In this document: piece after piece, positions 10,415-21,442 of the stretch
Layout of the letters: each line of letters begins with the position of its first letter
Numbering within the stretch: position 1 is the first letter of the stretch
The notes under the pieces: model-generated
The model's input: the letters and a program-made list of their open reading frames with translations, nothing else
What the model was told of the DNA's origin: nothing
The model's database searches: none
Position numbers and translations under genes: made by a program
Source: Aquatica leii
Lineage: Eukaryota > Arthropoda > Insecta > Coleoptera > Lampyridae
NCBI GenBank assembly: GCA_035610365.1
Contig: CM069437.1
Coordinates: forward strand, 55,390,093-55,454,092
Direction of reading: 5' to 3'
Length of the DNA: 64,000 bases

Positions 10415-13068
10415 TTTTTAAATTAATTTTTTTATGTAGTTTTTCTACTTTCACTATTGTGTTAATTGAAACTTCATTTTTGTCTGATTGTTTGCCTTGA
10501 AGAAACCAACATGTTTCGATAATGACTGACATTTAGTTTAGTTTCTTTAAGTTGCTAAAGCAAAATATCAACAGTACATGGTGTGTTGCCTATGCTACAG
10601 AATCATGTGGCTTTCGCATATAAATAACGTGCAGTTTTATTAATTATTAGGATGATCATCACTAAACTATCAATGCTAAAAAATGTAACTAACGTAAATT
10701 AATTGCCTATAAGAAAAAGTTATACACTATGTTTTTACTTACTTTAGAATGTTTTCTTTTCTAGTTTCACCTAAAAAAACTCCTAAGCAACATCAAAATT
10801 AAGGTCGGCAGTTAGTTCTTGACAAAAACCACAGTTTGTTCTTGATCAACGAGTGCGTGGAGATACTCTTCTTAACCTCACAATTAGTAATAGACATAAA
10901 AAAAGTAGTCTTAATATAATAGTCACATGTTCTAGCTTTATGGTCTCTTTAACAACTCTGCTAGTATACTGTTTACAGTTACAATAAACAAAATAAAACA
11001 CGAAACCTAGAATGGCATTCTAACATATTAGCATATTATTTGTTTTCACTTTGTAAACCTTAACGCCTCATGATTTTTGTAAACATTTGCTTGTTTTATT
11101 CAATTTTGTTAGAATTTCATCTTAAAACACTATCATCGTGCAACTCTTCCAACATACTAGTTACTTATTCAGTGTTATACGATTAATACTTTGGTTGGGC
11201 GGAATAGCTAATTTTTTTTTCGATTACTCTTCGTACTTATTTCCATTCTTTTCTCTTTAAAATTTTCTAACAATATCTCTTCTATTAAGCCAGTATCAAC
11301 AATAATGCAATTCTAATTTGGCAAACGATTTAAAATTTTATCTTTGTTAATCGGATATATTCCCGCTTTTCTAAAACCGGATTTTAAAATCTGAGAAATA
11401 GTGGATTCATTACCGTCCAAGCAATGAAGGAAATTGATCCTTTGGTAAACAGTGAGTCATTTTCTTTTGTACTGATTTCTTATATAGTGTCAAAGTTTGC
11501 TTTCACTTTATCTTTAGTGGTCGAAAGTAAGCGATATTTAAGGATTGTGTCAAGCTGCAGAGTTTGATGATAAACATAGAAATGCAATATTATGTTTCTG
11601 GCATAACTTTAGTACATTTGAACTAACATGAGAAAGCAAGTTATCTCCTATAACAACTTTTTACTTTCCTATAAGGAAAGTATAGCGATCGCAGTTTTTT
11701 TTTCAAAAAATTTTTATTGCATAATTTTACGTTTCAAGAAACAGAAACAAAAAAATGTGTTTTTGACAAAAAAAATTTGGGTGTCTATGTGTGTGTCTGT
11801 GTGTAACGATGTAGGCACGATAACTCTCGAACCAAAAGTCCTAGTAACTGGAAATTTGGTATGGAACTGGCTTTTCATATTCTCTCGGTTCTGTTAAAAG
11901 ATGGGTCTAATACAAAAAAACCAGAAGTGGGTGTATCCGCCATTTTTAACAGTTTTTCTTATATAATTTTGTACGTATGTAAATAATTTGAATTATTTTT
12001 ACAGTTTCTTATAGAGACCATTCTTCCTAACAATTTATTCAAATAAAAAAAATTTCTAACATTAACAGTTTATTAGATATTGAATTTATAATTTAAAATA
12101 AATTGATAAATATAATATAAGTTCGAATCCTGCCAGCGGCGTTTTTTTACTGATTTACTAAAGGGGTAAGTAATATTGAGGCGCACAAATATAAGGGTTA
12201 GTCGATATGACAACAAGCTCAATTTGCCATATTTTGGTTATATCTTAATGAAATCGAGTAGAAAAATTTCGAAAAAATTATAGCATGCTAGGCAGTCAAT
12301 ACAAACGTGTACATATCACTTCAAACTGGTTTTATGACAACATAACCTTAAAAAAAAGATGTAGACATTCTTTCATCATTTTTTATAGAAAAGTCGTGTG
12401 GTGACCACACTAGTTTTTTTCAATTGGTTGTTGTTTGAGCACGGAAAACAAATAAATATTAAACCACTCCTCAAAAGTTGCACCATCCATCCATCTACTT
12501 ATGGTACGATTACATCTTGCACCACGTGCTCTATTTTGTAAAGTTTATAACTCGTTCCAGATATTTGTAGCCACAGTGACAGAACATTCGCTTCCTACTA
12601 GGACTATCGCACAAATTGCTTTCATATTAGTTATAAATACGTTTGGGTGGAACTCCTCCTTACTACTTTGACATTGTCTATGTTTTCGCTGATCATTACT
12701 TTCTTTACGCCAGTTCTAACCTCTTTGATGTTTGCAGCAAATCGAACTAATAATTTGAGTGTTTCTGAAGATATAACCTTGAGCGGTCAAATACGCTTTA
12801 ACATCAAAACAAAAATCACTGAAATTCCAAACTTTAAAAATGAAATAAGATATTCAGAAAATACACTTGCTTTGGCTTTAGTAAAAGTGTTTAAATGTTC
12901 CGGTTTCTGATAAAATTTGTTATTTAGCTTGTTTTTAATAGTGTGTCTACGTATTTTATAATATTTTGCGGCTCACTTTATTTCTTACGGCACCCAGACA
13001 GAGTTGCAATTTTTCCTCCACAGAACGTTATGGGAAAAAGTGGAGCTTTTTGCTTTTTTATAGGTTAC
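10415..13068. other. Long stretch without recognised gene; possible degenerate repeats
   Basis: No protein family is recognised. A near-palindrome (ACTTTCCTATAAGGAAAGT near 11666) is followed by a TG-rich tract and a block ending at about 11900 that resembles a dispersed repeat. A lone tRNA B-box-like GTTCGAATCC sits at 12121 without an A box. The open frames here show no motif. Confidence 0.3.
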
Positions 13069-15522
13069 CTGAAAATAAATACCATTTTTTTATTTGCCTA
13101 GACAATTAACATTTGCCCAGGTGTGTGTAAGTCGTATAGTAAATGCCGCGAATAATTCAAGATAAATGATCATTTGCCTGGGCAGATAGCAAACTGTGTT
13201 TAAAATGAATAATCTGTTGCTATCTACCTAGTCATTTAACATTTGCCCGTATCTGACAGTGGTTTCGCGCGCTATTTTTAGAGGTTATCTTGTGTTTATT
13301 GCTTCTACGGCGTGCGGCGGTGTGTATGTGTCAAAAACTATTTTAAGATATTTACTCTTTAAATTATTACAAACAATGTCTAATGCTAATGAAGTGCATT
13401 CTGATCAAGATCATAAAAAAGAAATTGGTGTGTGTCGCGAAAAATTTTACCGAAGAATTTTATTCTGTGAGTAAAACGAAAACACATTGGGATAGAACCG
13501 CTACGAATATGTAATTGGAATAATGAAATCAGGCATAAAAAAAGCAACGAGAAAGTGAACCATAACAATAAAGAAAATTATTAAATGAGGAAATATGATC
13601 TTATGGAAATACAAAGTGTGACAAAAACTATTGTAAAAAAAAAAACTGATGATATAGTTTACGTGATTCCAATTGAAGGATTCTATGAAAAAGTCGACGA
13701 AGCTCATAGAGCCACGGGTCACGGTGGCAGAGATAAGGTATTACATTTTTTAAAGAAAAAAACAAACATCCCCAGGGTTGCTGTTGAAATATTTTTCAAA
13801 TTATGTAAAGTATGTGCATTAAAAAAGCACCAATCGCAGAAGGGAGGCGTTGTTAAACCAATTACATCGAAAGATTTTAACTGTCGAGGTCAAGTAGATT
13901 TAATAGACCTATAGTCAGCTCCAGACGGCAAATATAAGTGGCTTATGAATTACCAAGACCACTTGACCAAATTTCTTCATTTAAGACCATTACAATCAAA
14001 ACGGGCGGCAGAAGTTGCCGTGGAGTTGTGTAAAATATTTTTCATTCAAAGGGCACCTTCAATTTTGCAAAGTGATAACGAAAGAGAATTTACTGCGGCC
14101 GTTATAGAGGAGCTTGTGCAGTTATGGTCAGAGTGCAAGATTGTTCTCAGACGTCCGAGACATCCGCAAAGCCAAGGATCTGTAGAACGCGCAAATCAAA
14201 ATGTCGAGCAAATGCTTCGTTCCTGGATGAAAGATAATGGTTTGTATTTTTGTACATCAAGCTTTGTTGCATTTTTGCTTTTATTTGCTTTTAAAGGTTC
14301 TACCCGATGGCCAATGGGTTGCTATTACGTTCAGTGGCAGAAGAATACATCGCACCATCGCGTCATAGGACGATGCCCATATCAAGCGCTGTATGGAACA
14401 GAACCGAAAATTGCTCTAAGCTCTTCTTAGCTACCCGCAGATATTTTAAAAGGTATAAATGATGAAGTAGAACTGGAAAACATCAATTCCCTGCAAACAA
14501 ACGTTTTTAACAAATTAGACCAAAACCATGCTTTCCAGGATGATGTGCTGATGTCGGATGCTGTGCCGATGCAAAATGCTTCAATATTTAATGAAGAATC
14601 AAAATCAACTGATGATTCAGAGAACATGGTCCTGCTATGCTGTGTTTGCAAAAAGGCAAACACAGGAGCACATACGCGCATCGCTTGTGGCCAAGAAACG
14701 CACTTCATATGTGGGCAAGTACTAAAACAAGATAACGTGAAAAATAAAGGTTTATGCCAAGGTTTTATGCCAGTTATGCGCACAGGATAGCAGTGTGCAA
14801 AAAAATAAAGAAGATTCACACAAGAGTTCAAGTTAGCGCTGCTAAATATCAAACTCTACTGTGAGGAAAAATTCCAAAATCTACGGATAGGTAGCTGTGT
14901 TGTAGCTGCTGTCCCAAAAGTAGACCAAAGACATTATATGATCGTAATATTGCAGCATTTATAACCGATGAACGTCATGGGGTTTATTAGCTTGGCACCA
15001 GAAGTGGTGTAATTAAAACTTGGTTTACTCGAAACGAAATTGAAGCAATGGAAGACACCAACTTGACGAAAGATAACATTCCAAACAAAACTATTTCGTT
15101 ACGAGAAGCTATGGCTCAACAATCTATATTTGATGGACAAGGGTTTCATAAATGCTACTGTAAACCAAGTAAGAATCAGTGTCGTAACAAAAGATGTGCT
15201 TGTTTCAAAAACGGTAACATGTGTTCTAGCAAATGTCATTCGAGCTTGACGTGCGGAAACAAATGAATAAATATGTATCACTGTTTGTTACTTCTTGTAA
15301 GATAGGTAGAAAATATGTATAGAAAATTTGATTTATCTTGTGTTTTATTAGAATGCATATTAATTTAATGTTTGCATTATTCCCATTTTAAACAAAATTT
15401 GCTATCTGCACAGGCAAATGTTCATTTACCTTGAATTCTTCGCGGCATTTACTATATGACTCACCCACAGCTGGGAAAATGTTAATTCTCTAGACAAATA
15501 GGAAAATGGTATTTATTTTCAG
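13069..15522 (+). mobile_element. Ginger-like DNA transposon with 125-bp terminal inverted repeats
   Basis: Inverted repeats of equal length lie at 13069-13193 and 15398-15522. They start CTGAAAATAAATACCATTTT and share TAGTAAATGCCGCGAA and the inner CAGATAGCAAA, with about 80% identity by eye. Between them is an integrase-type transposase gene. Both repeats contain ATTTGCC/GGCAAAT words, and more of these lie just inside the left repeat and just outside the right one. No clean target-site duplication was found (TTAC left, TTAT right), so the true ends could differ slightly. Ginger elements are cut-and-paste transposons with integrases related to those of gypsy retrotransposons. Confidence 0.8.
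13376..15266 (+). pseudogene. Ginger/KRBA2-like integrase-transposase with C-terminal CXC domain, inactivated
   Basis: The likely start is ATG 13376, followed by a frame break near 13460-13585. From 13585 one frame runs through an HHCC zinc-binding domain (EAHRATGHGGRD...CKVCALKK), then a DDE core. First D is QVDLID, second SDNEREF (normally SDNGREF), and third E QGSVERAN. After these come PYQALYGTEPK, a Cys-rich block (CCVCKKANTGAHTRIACG) and a final Cys-rich domain (CYCKPSKNQCRNKRCACF...CHSSLTCGNK, 15150-15264) that resembles the CXC/Tesmin type. In-frame stops at 13912 and 14428 and a frameshift near 14790 break it. A 57-nt in-frame GT..AG segment (14240-14296) interrupts a conserved block and is probably an intron. 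The architecture matches the proteins related to vertebrate KRBA2. Confidence 0.85.
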
Positions 15523-16095
15523 TTATTTCACTATTTGCCTTAGCATTTACCATATGCCCAGGCAAATTATCATTTGCCTAAAATTGCCTTCTGCCTTCGA
15601 CATCTATAAAATTATACTTACACAGTTCTAATAAAGGAATGTATGTGATAATAATAACGTATCAGAGACAAGCAAAAGCTAGCACGTACACACTTGGAAG
15701 TTTGATGATTAATACACAGCTAGCTTAAGTCAACCGATATGATGTTTGAATAGTTCATCTATCGTAGAATAGTAGAAGGTTGAATACACTTAAACCTATT
15801 TTCATACAGGTTCTGATTGCTAGTTTTGATTACAATCTAGCTTATGCAGATACTTATTTATCTTACAGCACTATTTAAAATATTTTAACGTAATGAGCCA
15901 ATATAACATCACAAAAAACAAAGTAGCTCTGTTTTGCATTACTTATTTTGTCTTTATCATGAATTGTAACTAAAAATCTATGATAATTTGTTCTTTTTGC
16001 TTCCTTATTAGATTAATTTAAACACTTGGATTAGTTTTAAAGATCTTCGATGATGAAGGGCATCAAATACACTTTAAGTGTCTAAGAACCGGCTA
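15523..16095. other. No gene; ATTTGCC words next to the Ginger right end
   Basis: The first 70 bases carry more ATTTGCC/GGCAAAT words (15535-15590) just outside the right inverted repeat. The remainder is AT-rich without recognised content. Confidence 0.35.
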
Positions 16096-16128
16096 CGTTT
16101 CGTGCAGCTGTGTGCGCACTTCTTCAGG
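16096..16128 (-). ncRNA. Hammerhead-ribozyme-like motif, probable solo Penelope-like terminus
   Basis: On the minus strand: CCTGAAGA, then A, then GTGC, a 10-base loop, GCAC and GAAACG. Both core blocks, CTGAAGA (matching CUGANGA) and GAAA, are intact. This is the best-preserved of the motifs in the window. No RT or endonuclease lies nearby, so it would be a solo terminal repeat of a Penelope-like element, whose edges (perhaps 16020-16320) are unclear. Confidence 0.5.
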
Positions 16129-18926
16129 TTTTAAGCTATGTTAAACTACAACAAATTGACACTTACAATTAAGACATATAAAGTGCTGTGTTTAGAAGTA
16201 CATTTTAAAACGGTCACAACAATAATAACAACTGAGAATAAATTAACATGAAAATAAGAGTAAGACAAAACTTATAACAATAACGAACGTAAACGTGACA
16301 AAAGTCAAGTTTGTTGAAAATTGATAAAACTCTTATAGACGTAATTGGAAAATCCTTACATTACCTTTTCTTTGTTGTTTTTATCAATTATGCTTAATGT
16401 TGAATTAGATCATGTTTCAACAAGCTAAATAAGTTCAGTATTTTACTGACCAAGGCCGCACTCAGTTTATATCCAGCATTCAAGCGATACTGCGATTTTA
16501 TTTCTGGAATATCGTTTGTAAAAGTTGTGTCCAGACAGCTTCTGTAAGGTATGAGGTGAATGCAAAGTAAAAAATTAACAAAAAATATAAGTACATTTGC
16601 TAGGAAAGTTTATTTAGCGTATGTTTTTTAAAAAGAAGAAGAAAAAAGCATGAGAAACTTTCAAAAATGTAATGCATAAGTTTTTAGAAAATACTAAGAA
16701 CCTTAACTACAAAAACATTCTACAATTGCTGCTGATAGCGTATGAATACTATAGGTACGTGATAGAATGTTATGAACGCGATTTTTAGAATCTGTGACCA
16801 CCAAACATAAAATGCCTATGTACACCTATATAATTATTACAATTCAGAAAAACAGTTCCTTTTTGTTTTTACTTATTTATTCAATTATTGTGATTGTTCG
16901 TATATTGTTTTTGTAGTTATGTACTTTACTTAAAGTCTCTGTCATTTCTAAACAAAGCATAAATTAACAATCACGTTTTTATCGTTTATTTGTAATTTTA
17001 ATATTGGTAACATTACTTTACAGAAACAGTACTATTAAAAAATACTGCAAATGTAACTTTTAGGATAATATTAAATATATGTTTTTCTTGAATTGCGTTT
17101 TTACAAAAAAAAATAAACGGTTTGACAATCTATTTGAATTTAGAATAATATAAAGAATAGTGCTTCAATAAAATTGTCTAAAAAGCAATTTTTGAACTTT
17201 TCAGAACAGAAAAAAAAACAAATTTTTTAGAAGCTATTTTTAGATACCACTGACTAGAGACGATAAATCAAACAAAACGTGTAACAAAAATAGAAAAGTA
17301 ATGTTAATTTAGATCGTTTTTTATACTGTTGGTAGGGCCGTGTTTTTTAATTTGCGGAAATACATTCATATAAGTGAGGAAAACCATGTATTTTATTTGA
17401 TCTTTATCATACTATTTTTAATGCGACTTTAAATATTTTTCACACACTGTTGGTATAAGATTCTTCCTGCTTCAAACATAAAATATTTTATACAAAGTAA
17501 TAATGTTTTAATTTTTTACGTAACTCTGGAAGTTAAAAGCATTATAAACATTAATTTAAAAAATTGTATAAAATTACATTTAGAAAATGAATGAATTTAT
17601 TTTTATCAGCCAAATCAAAAGTGTCATAGTACTTAAAAGTATAATAAAAACCGTGTTTTACTTAAATATTTACACAATAGTCAATTATAGTTTTACAATT
17701 TACATATATGTTTGAAAAAAATTGTTTAATAAAAAAATATAAACACAGTTGCTACGGTCATTAATTTAACTTTTTTTCTATAGAACATAATTAAAATCAG
17801 AGTTTAAACTCTAAATTGTTTTTATAATTCATAATGCTTAACATATGTATTTTATTTTTTAATTACATAATTGAAATCTTTATCATAACCTGTATACCTA
17901 ATTACGATAAATACTAATTTATATTTAGATAAAATAAATTAAAAAGTAATGATATAAAACGATAAGGTAAAATTAATTATTTGAGAACTTATTTTTAATA
18001 TTCAATATTTTTTATTTTATGTTAATCAAACTTATATACAAAATATCGTCATCAGTATTAAAACATATTTGACTGCTACTTGCAAAAAGCATATCACTAA
18101 AAATAAAAATAAATTTTAGTATGTAATGAGCACTGAGAGTAATTTTCCAAAGATTTGTTTACAAAACTTAAACATATAATTTTCTAACATCCAAAAAAGC
18201 AGATGATATAATATTTAAAAATACGTTGTTTTACCAATAAAAATTATAAATGTAAACCAAATTTTACATACAATTATTGTTATTTTCAATCTTTAAAAAA
18301 TGAGAAACCAAAAATATGAATTTATAGCTAGCTATATAGTCTGCTTATAATATCAAATAAAGGTTTACCAGCACAAATTAAAAATTAATTTCAAAAAAAA
18401 AAGTTGTTCTATTAATATAAGTATTTTAGAACAAAAAATTCTAATATTTGCGAAAAATTGTGGGAATTTAAATATCTGAGTTAAATAATCACATGTTAAA
18501 GGCCCGATGAAGCAGTCTGGAGAACGTCGCAAATCAAATAATCCTAAGCAAATAATTTATTGCTATCAACCAACAACGTCCTCTTATTAGAATAGAAACA
18601 TTAAACTTTAATTTTAACATCGGTAGCAGGTATAACCCAACTGAAAATAAACTGCAAAAAATTCATTACTTTTATGTTTCGGTGCACTTATCTTTCAATA
18701 AACAAATAACTGTTTAGTACTGCTTAACATCACAAATAATTTATCGCCAAATATTCAATTAAGTTTAATGTTATCGGTCTTATGAATATCCTTATTGGTG
18801 CCAAATTATTCTGGCAAAGTTTGTGTGTTGGCCGAATCAGCACCAACAACGGCTTCACATAAACTCTTGATAAAAGATAATTAATGCAAGGATGTTTTTG
18901 TAAAAATTACCACAACAAAAAAACTT
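16129..18926. other. Very AT-rich stretch without recognised gene
   Basis: Long A/T-dominated sequence. No coding motif, tandem repeat or inverted repeat that I can support. Confidence 0.35.
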
Positions 18927-19740
18927 GGACGATTTATTGTACATTTACCGTTTCAAAACAATCTTTCGCAGTTAGGTGTTTCTAAAGCTTTGCAGCGTTT
19001 CCACAATCTATAAAATAACAAGTTTAAAGTTAAATCTGTTCTTATTTAGAATTCATGTCTGAATACAAAAATATGACGCAAAATGCAACTTGAACAAGCA
19101 CTATTACTTACCACATCATGCCGTGTTTAGAGAAGCTAGTTTAGCATCCAAAATCAGAGTTGTGTTTGACGGGTCATGCAATAGTTACAAAAAAACTTTT
19201 GCAGTTTGAAACTCATCGTTACGTTATTTCTGGTAAACTCATCAAAATGTGACAAATTTTGGTATATGAACTACATCGCGAAATTCAAAAGATTTTATTG
19301 AGATCTGATCTAAATAAAACGTACAAACTTAACACTAATACATACGGTATTGCGTGTTCTCATTTTATTTCTTTTCGAGCTTTACACAAAGTTGAAATAC
19401 AAAATCAATCAGAATGTCCTGAAGCGTCAAGAGCTATATTGCCAGATATATTTGCAGATAATCTTTTGGCCTGTGACAATTGCTTAAAAAAACTACTGAA
19501 AAATAGGGATGACATTATATAGTTGTTTAATAAATATGGTTTCAAATTACATAAATGGACAATTTCGTTTATTACAAAACACATCTAATCCAAATCACAC
19601 AAAATCTTTGGTTATCGTTGATAAACAAAAGAGAACAAACATTCTTGTTGTTCGATATATGACTTTACACAACACAAGCTTCCTATTAGAAGATGTAAAT
19701 GTAAACAATATTTGCATTAGACTTTAATAAAACCTACATG
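18927..19740 (+). pseudogene. BEL/Pao reverse transcriptase relic, plus strand
   Basis: Translation across frames gives GRFIVHLPFQNNLSQLGVSK and ALQRFHNL (18927-19015), then YYLPHHAVFREASLASKIRVVFDGS (near 19110-19190). These are the signature BEL/Pao RT entry blocks ('GRY.V.LPF...LG.S...A..RF' and 'YYLPHHAV....S...K.RVVFD'). A later open stretch (19259-19519) ends in a block where the expected YVDD reads FADN, and FNKYGFKLHKW follows. Frameshifts, stops and a missing palm section make it non-functional. No LTR, gag or integrase is visible around it. Confidence 0.75.
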
Positions 19741-19829
19741 CAGTAATTAATTGCTTATTGAGTTACAAAGGTTTACAAAAATATTTAAAACAGAAAAAAA
19801 ATTTTGAATAGTATGAAACAAAAACTAGT

Positions 19830-21393
19830 TTTGGTTGCAACAGTAGTCGTAACACTGTCTTCATTACAAATGCAGGTTTTGCATGTCTCACAAATCAGTG
19901 TGCTTTTACGGTCAATAAATATCTTTTTCTATTGACGTCAGTTACTTTTTGAATCATCGACAAACCAGAAATGTCAATAAAATACATTGCTTCTAAAATT
20001 ATTCGTAAATCTTTCAGGAATAAATTTTTTCTGTAAGTCATTTCTTGATTGTAGTTTGGATGTTCTTTGGAAAATAACTATAAAGGAGTTTAGAACTAAT
20101 GCATCGACAATATTGAAAAAAAATACTACGTTTAGGTGACCTCTTGCATGTATACGTTGTTACCATCTGATCTAGGACGTCTACTTAACTTTTTATTTAC
20201 TTCTAATATAAAATTATATCCTGGCACAATTTGCTGATAGAAGTGTCGTGATGCATCCTACTTAGCAGATTTACATATTTATTTTTCTTAGGCTCATGAC
20301 TGTCCATAGTAACATTCTTTCAAAAACAAAATATCAAAAAAAAAACTTGGCAATTTCAGTTCTTTTAAAATGTTTCTTTTGTATTGTCTTAGTGTACTTT
20401 TAACTGTCATGTCTTTTTGTAGCAAATAGATAGCTAATAGAACACTTGTAAAGAAGTTATTTGTTGTAAGGTTGATTTCAGAATTGTGAGCAGTACAGAC
20501 TGTCTGAAAAATCCTAAGTTTTTATGGCGTGGTTCACCAGATTGTCACCACATATAAAATCATGCTATCGATAGTAAATCTGCAACTGGATTCACACATC
20601 CATATTTTGCAAGTTTACTGAGCACATACTATATAAATCTGCAGCAACCTTGATAACCAACAAGGTGCTCATCAATTGTTACGTATTAATATAATACGCG
20701 TCTTAGATTGTTTAATGAAAAGACCCCAGATATAAAATATCATCTTTAATTTCGTCAATTTCTAAACGCGTCTTGAGAGTTGTCTTATTATCGAACCATA
20801 TGTATAATTATATTTCTTTGTATCGGGAAACTGACATAGTTACTCGATATATAGAATTTACAAATTCTTGGAAAAATAGTTTGCACACAGCAACGTCTCA
20901 GGTTTGTTCTACTTATGCTTAAATTAGTACACTAAGGAAAATTTAAATTACTTGTAAATCAATATCTTTCTATTTGTTTGACTTGTCACGATAGACTCGT
21001 TTACCTTGTAAATTTGTACAGTTTACAATTTTTTGTAAAAGTGCATCAGTCATAAACAACTGCAAAGCTTCTCTAGATGTAAAACTCATGTGCTTTCTTA
21101 TCAATCTAGAAAAGCAACGAATAATATTGCGTTTTCATGCTTTACTTGCTGTCGAGAAACTGCAGAGTTGTCAGTTGCGGATATGATCAAAATCAGCACG
21201 AATACTTGAGTAATTCTCAGACCAACTATTAACATTTCTTTCTTCAAAATTTTTGTCGACGTATGTATTACCTTCTAATTTAGCTGCGCTTTCAACGGAT
21301 GACTTTTTCTGCTTCACTGGTCCATGCTAACACAATTTCTTCAAAATCATATTAAGCAAATCTGACACTACGTTTTTGTTCATTTGACGCCAT
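19830..21393 (-). pseudogene. piggyBac-type transposase B, minus strand, heavily frameshifted
   Basis: The N-terminus starts at ATG 21391-21393 (MASNEQKRSVRFA). FTSREALQLFMTDALLQKIV and NCTNLQGKRVYRDKS follow (near 21000-21090). Then comes the first catalytic Asp block TIDEHLVGYQG and LSKLAKYG (near 20580-20690), and LTTNNFFTSVLLAIYLL (near 20410-20480). The next block is VDVLDQMVTTYTCKR (third Asp region, near 20140-20200), and the end is Cys-rich (CETCKTCIC near 19860-19900). This is a DDD piggyBac transposase. Many stops and frame breaks occur, and the second catalytic position, normally D in TTDNFFTS, is N. Its own terminal repeats were not identified. piggyBac A sits only 50 bp upstream of its start, so it may have inserted into this element's 5' region. 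Confidence 0.8.
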
Positions 21394-21442
21394 TCTAACA
21401 GTAACACATCTTATAAACCGGGAGCAACTTAATAAATTTTTC

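Noticed and set aside
10495-10522. Hammerhead-like CTTGAAGAAAC...GTTTCGATAA
   Set aside because: Core GAAA is GATA and the stem overlaps the core block; no Penelope-like sequence nearby.
11628-11897. 89-codon open frame on the plus strand
   Set aside because: No motif; overlaps a near-palindrome and TG-rich tract that look like a dispersed repeat.
12119-12150. tRNA-like B box GTTCGAATCC followed by T run
   Set aside because: No A box or pairing acceptor arm upstream; at most a SINE or tRNA scrap.
13062-15526. Target-site duplication for the Ginger-like element
   Set aside because: TTAC and TTAT are only similar and shifting the ends does not give a clean duplication.
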